Origin: Sphingomonadaceae bacterium
GTDB lineage: Bacteria; Pseudomonadota; Alphaproteobacteria; Sphingomonadales; Sphingomonadaceae
DNA: 20,585 nt
NCBI GenBank assembly: GCA_013821585.1
Contig: JACDGO010000004.1
Span: 1 to 20,585, forward strand
Direction: 5' to 3'
Shown: one piece after another, positions 7,378 to 15,150 of the stretch
How positions within the stretch are numbered: position 1 is the stretch's first letter
Layout of the letters: every line of letters begins with the position of its first letter
Notes under the pieces: generated by a model
Database searches by the model: none
The model's input: the letters and a program-made list of their open reading frames with translations, nothing else
Told to the model about the DNA's origin: nothing
Program-made: the position numbers and the translations under genes

Positions 7378-7410
7378 TGCCGATACGTTACACCCGTCGC
7401 TTTCAATAGT

Positions 7411-7420
7411 TGGTTAACCA
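7411..7420. promoter_or_regulatory. Perfect palindrome TGGTTAACCA between divergent genes
   Basis: A perfect 10-bp palindrome in the 76-bp gap between the divergent DUF4402 gene (start 7377) and the type III PKS gene (start 7454). Its position suits an operator for a dimeric regulator acting on one or both promoters. This is inferred from symmetry and location only, and no known regulator site is claimed. Confidence 0.35.
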
Positions 7421-7453
7421 CCCATAGCGACTTCGCGCCAGGAAAGACTCCGC

Positions 7454-8509
7454 TTGCCCGCATCTCCCCGCATCGTTGCGATCGGCGCCGCCGTTCCCAG
7501 TCACGACATCCACGCCGCCTTTATCGGCTGGGCGCGCCAGCGGCTGACAGACCGCCGCGAAGCCGCGCTGTTCGATCGCATGGCGGCGCGCTCGGGGATC
7601 GGCCATCGCTGGTCGGTGCTGCCCGACGCCGGCGGATCGCCGATCGATGTGGGCGGTTTTTACGAAGGCGGCGCGATGCCGCCGACCTCGGCGCGCATGG
7701 CGCTTTATGCCGAACATGCGCCCGCGCTCGCGCTCGAAGCGATCGGTGCGTTGCCCGACATAACGGACATCACGCACCTCGTCGTCGCGAGTTGCACGGG
7801 ATTCGTAGCGCCCGGGATCGACCAGCTCATAGCCGCGCGCCTCGGCCTCGACGGCTCGGTCGAACGGCTGCTGGTCGGCTTCATGGGCTGCTATGCGGCG
7901 GTGACAGCGCTGAAGGCCGCGCGTCATATCGTCCGCTCGGAGCCGGAAGCGCGCGTGCTCGTCGTCACCGTCGAGCTGTCGACGCTTCACCTCCAGCCCG
8001 AGACGGGAATCGAGCCGCTGCTCGCGATGCTCCAGTTCGGCGACGGCGCTGCGGCGGCGCTGGTCACGTCCAAAGGTTCCGGCCTGTCGCTCGACGACAG
8101 CTTCGCGGCGACCCTTCCCGATTCGCACGCGCTGATCCGCTGGGACATCGGCGACACCGGCTTTGCGATGCACCTTTCGGGCGAAGTTCCCGCACGGCTC
8201 GGCGCGGCGCTCGCCGATCCCGCGACGCGCGCCAAGCTGACCGGCGGCGTGGATCCCGCCGAAATCGACAGCTGGGCGGTGCATGCGGGCGGGCGCTCGA
8301 TCCTCGACGCGGTCGAGCATGCGCTCGCGCTCGATCCGAAAGCGCTCGATGCGTCGCGCGGCGTGCTGCGCGATTATGGCAACATGTCGTCGTCGACCTT
8401 GATGTTCGTGCTCGCACGCCTGTTCGAGGCACGGCCCCGGCGCGGCGTTGCGCTCGCTTTCGGCCCCGGCCTCGCCGCCGAGGGGCTGCGCTTCGGCTGG
8501 ACCGGCTGA
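7454..8509 (+). CDS. Type III polyketide synthase (chalcone/stilbene synthase family)
   Basis: A 351-residue homodimeric-type ketosynthase that would extend an acyl-CoA starter with malonyl-CoA and cyclise the chain, typically to alkylresorcinols, alkylpyrones or phloroglucinols. The catalytic triad is visible: Cys146 in GFMGCYAAV, His277 in WAVHAGGRSIL and Asn310 in DYGNMSSST. Other family marks are VVASCTGFVAPGID (111-123), LQFGDGAAAALV (193-204) and the C-terminal GVALAFGPGLAAEG loop. The length is standard. The start is a TTG at 7454 with AGGAAAG about 8 nt upstream; no better ATG fits the N-terminus. It overlaps the methyltransferase gene by one base (TGATG). The starter substrate cannot be read from the sequence; a fatty acyl chain is likely for bacterial homologues with this context. 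Confidence 0.95.
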   Translation: MPASPRIVAIGAAVPSHDIHAAFIGWARQRLTDRREAALFDRMAARSGIGHRWSVLPDAGGSPIDVGGFYEGGAMPPTSARMALYAEHAPALALEAIGALPDITDITHLVVASCTGFVAPGIDQLIAARLGLDGSVERLLVGFMGCYAAVTALKAARHIVRSEPEARVLVVTVELSTLHLQPETGIEPLLAMLQFGDGAAAALVTSKGSGLSLDDSFAATLPDSHALIRWDIGDTGFAMHLSGEVPARLGAALADPATRAKLTGGVDPAEIDSWAVHAGGRSILDAVEHALALDPKALDASRGVLRDYGNMSSSTLMFVLARLFEARPRRGVALAFGPGLAAEGLRFGWTG

Positions 8510-9195
8510 TGCTCGCGCAACGTGCCATCGCCGAGGAGCTGATGGATGCCGACGATCTCGACCCCGCGACCTATGCGGCGGTCGTCCAGGACTTGGCCCA
8601 GGTCAACACGCTGACGCTCGCCCGCCCGCCGACATTGAGCTTCATCCGCCGCGCGATCGGGAACCGCAAGGCCTTCAAGCTCCTCGATGTCGGCTTCGGC
8701 GACGGCGACATGCTGCGCGCGATCGCGGCGTGGGCGGCAAAACGCGGGCTCGACGCCGAGCTCGTCGGTATCGACCTCAACCCCAAGAGCGCCCCCGCCG
8801 CCGCCGTGCGCACCCCGGCGGGCATGCGCATCGACTATAGTACCGGCGATTATGCGGAACTCGCGGGCAAAGGCTGGGATCTGATCGTCTCGAGCCTCGT
8901 CGCGCATCATATGACGCACGCGCAGCTTGTCGCTTTCCTGCGCTTCATGGATGCCGAAGCAAAGCTCGGCTGGTTCGTCAACGACCTCCACCGCCATGGT
9001 TTCGCACATCTGGGCTTCCCCCTACTCGCTCGGCTGATGGGCTGGCACCGCATCGTCCGGCTGGATGGCACGCTGTCGATCGCGCGTAGCTACCGCCCCG
9101 CCGAATGGCCGCCGCTCCTTGCCGAGGCAGGCCTCGATAACGCGCGCGTGCGCCGCGTCTTTCCCTTCCGGCTGTGCGTCGAGAAGCTGCGCTGA
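8509..9195 (+). CDS. Class I SAM-dependent methyltransferase of the PKS operon
   Basis: A 228-residue protein with a Rossmann-type SAM site: motif I KLLDVGFGDGDML (57-69), followed by ELVGIDLNP (84-92), whose acidic residue should bind the ribose. The later DLIVSSLVAHHM segment corresponds to motif IV. The C-terminal half, with LHRHGFAHLGFPLLARL and RSYRPAEWPPLLAEAG, resembles methyltransferases paired with type III polyketide synthases. The start codon shares one base with the PKS stop, and the 3' end overlaps the FAD gene by 22 bp, so all three are tightly co-translated. It probably methylates an oxygen or carbon of the polyketide product, by analogy with SrsB of the Streptomyces phenolic-lipid set. 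The site of methylation is not deducible. Confidence 0.9.
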   Translation: MLAQRAIAEELMDADDLDPATYAAVVQDLAQVNTLTLARPPTLSFIRRAIGNRKAFKLLDVGFGDGDMLRAIAAWAAKRGLDAELVGIDLNPKSAPAAAVRTPAGMRIDYSTGDYAELAGKGWDLIVSSLVAHHMTHAQLVAFLRFMDAEAKLGWFVNDLHRHGFAHLGFPLLARLMGWHRIVRLDGTLSIARSYRPAEWPPLLAEAGLDNARVRRVFPFRLCVEKLR

Positions 9196-10244
9196 TCGCC
9201 GGCGGCGGGCCGGCAGGGTCCGCAGCGGCGATCGCCCTGGCGCGCGGCGGCGCCCGTCCGCTGATCGTCGAGCGCCAGCGCGAGACCGGCGACGCGCTAT
9301 GCGGTGGATTCCTCAGCTGGCACACGCTCGAAGCGCTCGGCCGGATCGGCATCGCGGTCGAAGGCCATGCCATCGATCGCGTGCGGCTTTTCGCCGGATC
9401 GCACGCCGCCGAAGCGCGCCTGCCGGCCCGCGCGATCGGCGTCTCGCGCCGCCGCCTCGATACCGCGATGCTCGGCGTCGCCGAAAGCCTCGGCGCGCGC
9501 GTCGAGCGCGGCGTGACGGTGCGCGAGATCGAGGGCATGACGCTGCGCACCGACGATGGCGACTTCGAAGGCGAGGCGCTGTTCCTCGCCACCGGCAAGC
9601 ACGACGTTCGAGGATGCGCGCGACCCCGTTCCGACGGCGACGCCACGCTCGGCCTGCGCGTCAAGCTCGGCCCGCATCCCGCGCTCGCGGCGCTGATCGG
9701 CAGCGCGATCGAGCTGCATCTGTTCGACCGAGGCTATGCTGGACTTCTTATGCAAGAAGGCGGGCGCGCGAATTTGTGCCTCGCGGTCCGCAAATCGCGA
9801 CTCCTCGACGCGGGCGGCAAACCCGAGACGCTGCTTGCCGAGATCGCGCGCGGCACACCGCTCGGGGAACGGCTCGCGTTCATGGACGCGGCGCCGGCAA
9901 TCGATGCGATCGCGTCGGTCCCCTATGGCTGGCGCGCGACGACGACTGCGCCCGGCGTGTTTCGGCTTGGCGACCAGGCGGCGGTAATCCCGAGCCTCGC
10001 CGGCGAAGGCATCGGCATCGCAATCGCCAGCGGCATCGCCGCCGCCCAAGCCTGTTTGCACGGAACCGGCGCTCCCGAATATCAGCAAGCCTTCGCCGCC
10101 CGCACGCGAAGGCCGATCGCGGCGGCGCGGCTGATCTGGGCGCTCGGCGAGCGTCCCTTCGCCGCTTCGGCCGCGACGCGCGTCGCGAGTGCGCTGCCGT
10201 CGCTCGCGCGTCTGCTCGCACGCATGACGCGCATCGGGGATTGA
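9174..10244 (+). CDS. FAD-dependent oxidoreductase (geranylgeranyl-reductase/hydroxylase-like) of the PKS operon
   Basis: A 356-residue flavoprotein. It has the N-terminal dinucleotide fold [10 protein letters not shown] (10-19) with ribose-binding Glu33 (LIVERQ), a CGGFLSW motif (43-49), the DG-like mid segment, and the second FAD motif [18 protein letters not shown] (264-281). It belongs to the group covering geranylgeranyl reductases and aromatic-ring hydroxylases. In the PKS context it most likely hydroxylates or reduces the polyketide product, as SrsC does. The start is taken as GTG 9174, which overlaps the methyltransferase end by 22 bp and gives only seven residues before the FAD fold; no Shine-Dalgarno sequence is seen, consistent with coupling. 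No frameshift is apparent. Exact chemistry is unknown. Confidence 0.88.
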   Translation: MRREAALIAGGGPAGSAAAIALARGGARPLIVERQRETGDALCGGFLSWHTLEALGRIGIAVEGHAIDRVRLFAGSHAAEARLPARAIGVSRRRLDTAMLGVAESLGARVERGVTVREIEGMTLRTDDGDFEGEALFLATGKHDVRGCARPRSDGDATLGLRVKLGPHPALAALIGSAIELHLFDRGYAGLLMQEGGRANLCLAVRKSRLLDAGGKPETLLAEIARGTPLGERLAFMDAAPAIDAIASVPYGWRATTTAPGVFRLGDQAAVIPSLAGEGIGIAIASGIAAAQACLHGTGAPEYQQAFAARTRRPIAAARLIWALGERPFAASAATRVASALPSLARLLARMTRIGD

Positions 10245-10275
10245 ACCCGCGCGACGTCCTGCCCATCTTCGCGTG

Positions 10276-10671
10276 ATGGAAAAGATCGAAATGCCTGACG
10301 CCGAGTGGAAGCAAAAGCTTTCGCCCGCGCAATATCATGTGCTGCGCGAAGGCGGCACCGAGCGCGCCTTCACCGGCATCTACAACGACAACAAGGCGCC
10401 CGGCACCTATCGCTGCGCGGGCTGCGGCGCCGAGCTGTTCAAGAGCGACGCGAAGTTCGAGTCCGGATCGGGCTGGCCGAGCTTCGTCGCCCCTGCCTCG
10501 ACCGACTCCGTCGTCGAGCACACCGACACCAGCCACGGCATGGCGCGCACCGAGGTGCGCTGCGCGAAGTGCAACGGGCACCTCGGCCATGTTTTCCCCG
10601 ACGGGCCGCGCGAGTCGACCGGCCTGCGCTATTGCATGAACAGCGCCGCGCTCGATTTCGAAGGCAAGTGA
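10276..10671 (+). CDS. msrB: Peptide-methionine (R)-S-oxide reductase MsrB
   Basis: A 131-residue cytosolic enzyme that reduces the R-epimer of methionine sulfoxide in oxidised proteins, using thioredoxin for recycling. Both zinc CxxC pairs are present (Cys47/Cys50 in YRCAGCG and Cys96/Cys99 in [12 protein letters not shown]), as are the GSGWPSF substrate motif (64-70) and catalytic Cys120 in [10 protein letters not shown]. The length is standard. A GTG at 10273 precedes ATG 10276 directly in frame; ATG is preferred. It follows the FAD gene by 31 bp on the same strand with no terminator seen, so it may be cotranscribed, although its job has no evident link to the polyketide pathway. Confidence 0.96.
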   Translation: MEKIEMPDAEWKQKLSPAQYHVLREGGTERAFTGIYNDNKAPGTYRCAGCGAELFKSDAKFESGSGWPSFVAPASTDSVVEHTDTSHGMARTEVRCAKCNGHLGHVFPDGPRESTGLRYCMNSAALDFEGK

Positions 10672-10715
10672 CCGCGCTTGTGACGCACCCGATTACCGAT
10701 TAACCCCCCGCCGCA

Positions 10716-12788
10716 ATGGCGTCGCAGTCTCCCTCGCAAGCCTCTGGATGGTGGCGGCGGCTGTGGCGCATCGGTCTGTTCGCCGTCATTCTCGGGCTGA
10801 TCGCGCTGGCGACCGCGGTCGGGATCGCGTGGAGTTCGCTCCCTTCGTTCGAGGAGCTGAAGTCCTCGCCCAACGGCCAGATGATCCGCGTCCACGCCGC
10901 CGACGGGGCGGTGCTCGTCTCGCTCGGGCCGAGCTATGGCCAGTGGCTGAGCTATGGACAGATCCCCCAGGTCATGCGCACCGCGATGGTCGCGGTCGAG
11001 GACAAGCGCTTCCGCGAGCACCCCGGCATCGACCCGATCGGCATCGCGCGCTCGCTTCAGGTGCGCGCGACGCGCGGGCGCTTCGCGCAGGGCGGGTCCA
11101 CGATCACGCAACAGCTCGCGCGCAACGTGTTCCTGACGAACGACAAGACGTGGACGCGCAAATTCCGTGAGATGGTCCTCGCGCTCGCGCTCGAACGCAA
11201 ATTCTCTAAGGACCAGATTCTCGAGCTCTATCTCAATAAGGTCTATTTCGGCGGCGGCGCATACGGCGTCGACGCGGCGAGCCGGAAATTCTTCGGCCAC
11301 GCCGCCGACAGCCTGTCGCTGGGCGAGGCCGCGATCATCGCCGGGCTGGTCAAGGCGCCTTCCAATTATTCGCCGAGCGCCGACGCGTCGGCGGCGGTGC
11401 AGCGCGCGGGCGTCGTGCTCGGCGTGATGCGCGGCGAAGGACTGATCACCGCGTCGCAAGAGGCGCGCGCCAATCCCGCCGGCGTGCCGCTCGCACCCGA
11501 GCCGCGGCAAAACAGCGTACGCTATTTCACCGACTGGGCGCTGCCGCAGCTCGACACGCTGATCGACGAGGGCAACGAGCCGATCGACGTGTGGACGACG
11601 CTCGACCTATCCATGCAGCGCGCCGCCGACGTCGCGATCCGCGCGAACACGCCTGCGGGCGCGCAGGGCGCGCTGGTCGCGCTCGACCGTGACGGCGCGG
11701 TGCGCGCAATGGTCGGCGGCAAGGACTATGTCGCGTCAATCTACAACCGCACGACGCAGGCTGTGCGTCAGCCGGGATCGGCGTTCAAACTTTTCGTCTA
11801 TCTCGCAGCGCTCGAAGCCGGGCACACGCCCGCCGACACGGTCGTCGATGAAGAGGTCGACATCCAGGGCTGGCGGCCGCGCAATTCGTCGCGGCGCTTC
11901 TCGGGCGAGATATCCTTGCGCACCGCCTTCGCTTATTCGATCAACACGATCGCGGCGAAGCTCGGCGCGGAGGTCGGCGTCTCCGCGGTCGCGGACATGG
12001 CGCGGCGTTTCGGCATCACGACGCCGATCGACACCCACCCGGCGATGGTGCTCGGCACGTCGAACGTCCGCCTGATCGACATGACGCGTGCGTTCGCGGG
12101 GGTTTCGGGGAACGGCGTCGCAATCGCGCCCTATGGCATATTGAAGGTCACGACCGCGAGAGGCGAAGTGCTCTACACGCACGAGAGCGACATGAGCCAT
12201 GTGCTGGTCGCGCCGCAGGTCGCCGCGCAGATGATCGACCTGCTTCAGACTGCGGTCAACACCGGCACCGCGCGCGCCGCGCAGATCGGCCGCCCGGTCG
12301 CGGGAAAGACCGGCACGACGAGTTCGAACAAGGACGGCTGGTTCCTCGGATTCTCCTCCGGGTTGACGACGGGCGTGTGGATGGGCCGCGATGATGCGCG
12401 CGCGATTCCAGGGCTTCAGGGCGGCCGCGCGCCCGCGCAGGCGTTCGCGCAATTCATGAAAGTCGCGGTCGCCAAACGCCCGATCGAACAATTCCAGACC
12501 GCGGTCACCCTCCCGGAATGGCAACTCGAGCCCGACAACGAAGCCTATTTCGGCAATGTCGATGAAGGCCAGTTCGTCGATGAGAACGGCATGCCGATCG
12601 ACGCAGGCGCGGACGAGGCGCGCCCCGACCAGACCGAGCAGCCGCCGCCCGAGCGAACCCCGCGCGACGTACAGGCGCCCGACCGGCTCGACCAGGCGTG
12701 GATCGAGCGGATGACGCGCGGCGGCGGCGACCAGCAGGCGCCCGCCCCGCCGCGCGAACGCAATCAGCCGTCGCGCCCGAACCAGTGA
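10716..12788 (+). CDS. Bifunctional penicillin-binding protein, PBP1A family (class A)
   Basis: A 690-residue inner-membrane enzyme that polymerises lipid II and cross-links peptidoglycan. One transmembrane anchor lies at about 18-40. The GT51 glycosyltransferase domain carries EDKRFREHPGID (95-106, catalytic Glu) and GGSTITQQLARN (126-137). The transpeptidase domain has the three penicillin-binding motifs: S355-A-F-K358, S408-I-N410 and K531-T-G533. The tail from about 605 is Pro/Glu/Arg-rich and probably disordered. At 690 residues it is shorter than E. coli PBP1A (about 850), and the linker between the catalytic domains is short, so the OB-like insert seems absent. The 3' end overlaps the convergent YgjP-like gene by 25 bp. 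No clear Shine-Dalgarno sequence precedes ATG 10716. Confidence 0.95.
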   Translation: MASQSPSQASGWWRRLWRIGLFAVILGLIALATAVGIAWSSLPSFEELKSSPNGQMIRVHAADGAVLVSLGPSYGQWLSYGQIPQVMRTAMVAVEDKRFREHPGIDPIGIARSLQVRATRGRFAQGGSTITQQLARNVFLTNDKTWTRKFREMVLALALERKFSKDQILELYLNKVYFGGGAYGVDAASRKFFGHAADSLSLGEAAIIAGLVKAPSNYSPSADASAAVQRAGVVLGVMRGEGLITASQEARANPAGVPLAPEPRQNSVRYFTDWALPQLDTLIDEGNEPIDVWTTLDLSMQRAADVAIRANTPAGAQGALVALDRDGAVRAMVGGKDYVASIYNRTTQAVRQPGSAFKLFVYLAALEAGHTPADTVVDEEVDIQGWRPRNSSRRFSGEISLRTAFAYSINTIAAKLGAEVGVSAVADMARRFGITTPIDTHPAMVLGTSNVRLIDMTRAFAGVSGNGVAIAPYGILKVTTARGEVLYTHESDMSHVLVAPQVAAQMIDLLQTAVNTGTARAAQIGRPVAGKTGTTSSNKDGWFLGFSSGLTTGVWMGRDDARAIPGLQGGRAPAQAFAQFMKVAVAKRPIEQFQTAVTLPEWQLEPDNEAYFGNVDEGQFVDENGMPIDAGADEARPDQTEQPPPERTPRDVQAPDRLDQAWIERMTRGGGDQQAPAPPRERNQPSRPNQ

Positions 12789-13468
12789 AGCGCGGGGCCG
12801 TGCTCGCGTAGCCAGCGGCGCGCATCCGCGGGATCGCCGCCGTGGAGCTCGGCGACCAGCGCGTGAAAGTCCTTTCCGTGGTTCATATGGACGCGGTGCG
12901 CGACCTCATGCGCTACGGTCGCGCGGCGGACATGGGAAGGCGCGAGGATCAGCCGCCAGCTATAGCGAATATCGCCGCTCGTCGCGCAGCTCCCCCATCG
13001 GCCCTTGGGATCGCCCACGCCGACGCGCCCGACCGAAATGCCGTGCGCGCCGGCGAGCGCGCGCGTCTCTGCGCCGAGAAGGCCGAGCGCCTCGCGTCGC
13101 AGCCAGCGCAAGAGTCGCGGCGCCAGCGATTCGAGAGGCCCGCCGATGCGGAGCACTTCGCCGGCGCGGACGACGGCGCGGGGATGGAGGGGCGACCAGT
13201 CGAGCGCCAGCACGTCGCCGCCGACCAAAAGCGCCATTCCCGGCGCGACCGGCGTTCCTCCCGGAAGCGCCGCGAGCTGCGCCTCGACCCAATGGCGCTT
13301 GCCCGCTGCCCAGGCGAGGGCAGAGCGCAACGGCGCGCGCGGCGGCAGGCTCAGCCGCACGCTCGCGTCGCGCGGATCGACGCTCAGCCGCATCGCCCGC
13401 ACGCCCCGCCGTCGCACGACGACCAGCGCCCGCGCCCGCCCGCCACCGGTAAAGACGAGCTCAGACAA
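12764..13468 (-). CDS. YgjP-like (DUF45/SprT-type) metal-dependent protease family protein
   Basis: A roughly 234-residue soluble protein with the zinc-protease signature HEVAH (His187, Glu188, His191) and third ligand His197 in MNHGKDFH, plus the family motif KGRWGSC at 155-161. This matches YgjP/DUF45 proteins, annotated as M48-like metallopeptidases with unknown substrate. The start is uncertain. TTG 13468 gives MSELVF and overlaps the upstream stop by 8 bp, as expected for coupled genes. ATG 13507 would give 13 more residues, but its GGAGG touches the ATG with no spacing. Neighbours upstream are YcgN-like and SCO genes, forming an overlapping minus-strand set. The stop lies inside the convergent penicillin-binding-protein gene end. 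Confidence 0.85.
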   Translation of the reverse strand: MSELVFTGGGRARALVVVRRRGVRAMRLSVDPRDASVRLSLPPRAPLRSALAWAAGKRHWVEAQLAALPGGTPVAPGMALLVGGDVLALDWSPLHPRAVVRAGEVLRIGGPLESLAPRLLRWLRREALGLLGAETRALAGAHGISVGRVGVGDPKGRWGSCATSGDIRYSWRLILAPSHVRRATVAHEVAHRVHMNHGKDFHALVAELHGGDPADARRWLREHGPALHWFGRDG

Positions 13469-13895
13469 TCCGGTCGACCATGTGAAACTCGAGTTCGCCC
13501 GCGTCATCCTCCGAAATCGTCCAGCCGCGCACCGATTCGCCGACCGCGTGGACCGCCTCCCGGTCGCCGCAGATCAGGTGGTGCCAGCCGGGCAAAGGCT
13601 TGCCCTCGCTGCGCAGGCGATAGGCGCAGGTTCGCGGCAGCCATTCGTGATCGTCGACCGTATCGGGCGTCAGCCGGATGCAGTCGGGGACATGCGCGCG
13701 CCGGTTCGCATAGTCCTTGCAGCGCGCCTGACGCCGGTCGAGCAAGCGACAGGCGACGTTGGTCGGGTAGAACTCGCCGGTGTCCTCGTCCTCGAGCTTG
13801 TGGATGCAACACTTGCCGCAGCCGTCGCACAGGGCTTCCCACTGGCCGCGGTCGAGCGCATCCAGAGGGAGCTCCCAGAATTTCACGTCACCCAT
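13461..13895 (-). CDS. YcgN-like CxxCxxCC-family protein (UPF0260)
   Basis: A 144-residue cytoplasmic protein of the family once named UPF0260 (YcgN), which carries a CxxCxxCC metal-chelating domain. The motif is visible as Cys23, Cys26, Cys29 and Cys30 in CDGCGKCC, with more conserved cysteines at 49, 59, 72, 90 and 109. These could bind a zinc ion or an iron-sulfur cluster; the function is unknown. The length is typical (about 145-150). ATG 13895 overlaps the SCO gene end by 13 bp, and its own end overlaps the YgjP-like gene, so all three are likely on one mRNA. Confidence 0.93.
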   Translation of the reverse strand: MGDVKFWELPLDALDRGQWEALCDGCGKCCIHKLEDEDTGEFYPTNVACRLLDRRQARCKDYANRRAHVPDCIRLTPDTVDDHEWLPRTCAYRLRSEGKPLPGWHHLICGDREAVHAVGESVRGWTISEDDAGELEFHMVDRIV

Positions 13896-14458
13896 TTATT
13901 GAGTTCCGCGGCGATGGCGTCGACAGTCCCGTCTTGCGGCAACAGCGCGAGCGGCTTTCCGTCGGGATCCATCAGATAGGCGGCGCGGCTATGGCTGACG
14001 AGATAGCCCGACGCGCCCGGCGTCTGTTCGACCGAATAGGCGACGCCATATTCGTCAGCCGCCTGCTTGATCGCCTGCGCGCTGCCTGTCAGCCCGATCA
14101 GATGGGGATCGAACGCCGCGGTGAAGTCCCTGAGCAGGGCCGGGGTATCGCGCTTCGGGTCGACCGAGACGAACAGCGGGACGATCCGCGTGGCGCGCGC
14201 CCGATCAGCCTTGGCGAATGCACGATACCCGCGCATCAGCTGCGCGACGTCGGTCGGGCAAACATCGGGGCAATTGGTGTAACCGAAATAGACGATGCGG
14301 TATTTGCCCGCGAAGCTCTTGTCGGTCACCGCGCGCCCGTCCTCGTCGGTCAGCGCGAACGGCCCGCCGATCCGCGCGCCCGCGAGCGGCGGCGTTTCGT
14401 GGCGCGCCTGGCCGCACGCGGCGACGAGCAACAGCGCTATCGGGGCGAACTTGTTCAT
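13883..14458 (-). CDS. SCO1/SenC family copper-binding lipoprotein
   Basis: A 191-residue protein of the thioredoxin-like SCO family, which delivers copper to, or manages the thiols of, the CuA site in cytochrome c oxidase. The N-terminus is a lipoprotein signal ending LLVAAC, so Cys15 should be lipidated and the domain held in the periplasm at a membrane. Copper ligands are complete: Cys63 and Cys67 in TNCPDVCPTD and His156 in YLVSHSRAAY. FVSVDPKRDTP (96-106) is the other family signature. It heads the overlapping set with the YcgN-like and YgjP-like genes and is divergent from the ankyrin gene by 53 bp. No oxidase genes lie in the window. Confidence 0.93.
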   Translation of the reverse strand: MNKFAPIALLLVAACGQARHETPPLAGARIGGPFALTDEDGRAVTDKSFAGKYRIVYFGYTNCPDVCPTDVAQLMRGYRAFAKADRARATRIVPLFVSVDPKRDTPALLRDFTAAFDPHLIGLTGSAQAIKQAADEYGVAYSVEQTPGASGYLVSHSRAAYLMDPDGKPLALLPQDGTVDAIAAELNKWVT

Positions 14459-14511
14459 GGCCGCGCCAGCCTTGCGCTGCTAGCAAGCGCTTCGCAAGCG
14501 AGGGTGGACGC

Positions 14512-15108
14512 ATGAGACGGGCATTTCGACTGGGAATGACGGCGCTCGCGGCGGCGGCGATGCTGCCAACGGGCGCACCGGCGCAATTTTCCGATAGCTT
14601 TAATTTCCTGAAAGCGGTCAAGGACCGCGACGGCGCGAAGGCGACGACGCTCGTATCCAAGCCCGGCACCGTCATCATCGACACGCGCGATCCCGCGAGC
14701 GGCGAGACGGCGCTGCATATCGTCGTCAAGCGGCGCGATACGCTTTGGCTCGGCTTCCTGCTCGGCAAGGGCGCCAAGCCCGACGGGCGCGACGCGGGAG
14801 GCAACACACCGCTGCTGCTCGCGACGCAGATCGGCTGGACCGACGGCATGTCGCTGCTGCTCGACCGCCGCGCGGGCGTCGACATCGCCAATTCGAGCGG
14901 GGCGACCCCATTGATCGTCGCGGTTCAAAACCACGACATCGAGGCCGTCCGCGTGCTGCTCGCGGCGGGCGCGAACCCGAACAAGACCGACACGTCCTCT
15001 GGGCTTTCGGCGCGCGACTATGCCAAGCGCGACCAGAGGTCGTCGGCGATCCTCAGCGCGATCGACCAAACGCATCCACGCCCCAAGGCGGCGGTGGGGC
15101 CGAATTGA
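14512..15108 (+). CDS. Exported ankyrin-repeat protein
   Basis: A 198-residue protein with a signal peptide (about 1-24, MRRAF...APA-Q) and three to four ankyrin repeats: SGETALHIVVKRRDTLWLGFLL, AGGNTPLLLATQIGWTDGMSLLL and SGATPLIVAVQNHDIEAVRVLLAAGANPN, then a degenerate last repeat before a short charged tail. Ankyrin stacks bind proteins, so this is probably a periplasmic interaction module. The partner is unknown. ATG 14512 is preceded by GAGGGTGG. The gene is divergent from the SCO gene and convergent with mmcB. An extended plus-strand frame upstream of 14512 exists but only as antisense to the SCO gene. Confidence 0.88.
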   Translation: MRRAFRLGMTALAAAAMLPTGAPAQFSDSFNFLKAVKDRDGAKATTLVSKPGTVIIDTRDPASGETALHIVVKRRDTLWLGFLLGKGAKPDGRDAGGNTPLLLATQIGWTDGMSLLLDRRAGVDIANSSGATPLIVAVQNHDIEAVRVLLAAGANPNKTDTSSGLSARDYAKRDQRSSAILSAIDQTHPRPKAAVGPN

Positions 15109-15124
15109 CGGCTCCCGGCAAGCC

Positions 15125-15150
15125 GTGATCCCCGCGCAGGCGGGGATCAC
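15125..15150. repeat. Perfect 11-bp inverted repeat with 4-nt loop (REP-like or bidirectional stop)
   Basis: Arms GTGATCCCCGC (15125-15135) and GCGGGGATCAC (15140-15150) pair perfectly around GCAG. It lies between the convergent ankyrin and mmcB genes, and its right arm contains the mmcB stop codon (15147-15149). The CCCCGC-N-GCGGGG form is the common short palindrome scattered through many sphingomonad and other proteobacterial genomes. It lacks a following T run, so it may work as an mRNA stabiliser, a factor-assisted terminator or a REP-type element. Confidence 0.7.

Noticed and set aside
7407..7425. CtrA binding site at the GGTTAACC palindrome
   Set aside because: The full TTAA-N7-TTAA pattern is not present; only one TTAA core is seen.
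13469..13507. ATG 13507 with GGAGG as start of the YgjP-like gene
   Set aside because: GGAGG directly abuts the ATG with no spacing, and the extra 13 residues are encoded inside the upstream gene; TTG 13468 fits coupled translation better, although this is not certain.
12842..14515. A 557-codon plus-strand open frame opposite the YgjP-like, YcgN-like and SCO genes
   Set aside because: Low-complexity Arg/Pro/Ala translation without motifs, while all three minus-strand genes have complete metal-binding signatures.
15125..15150. Intrinsic terminator at the perfect palindrome
   Set aside because: No T run follows the stem on either strand, so it is listed as a repeat rather than a factor-independent terminator.
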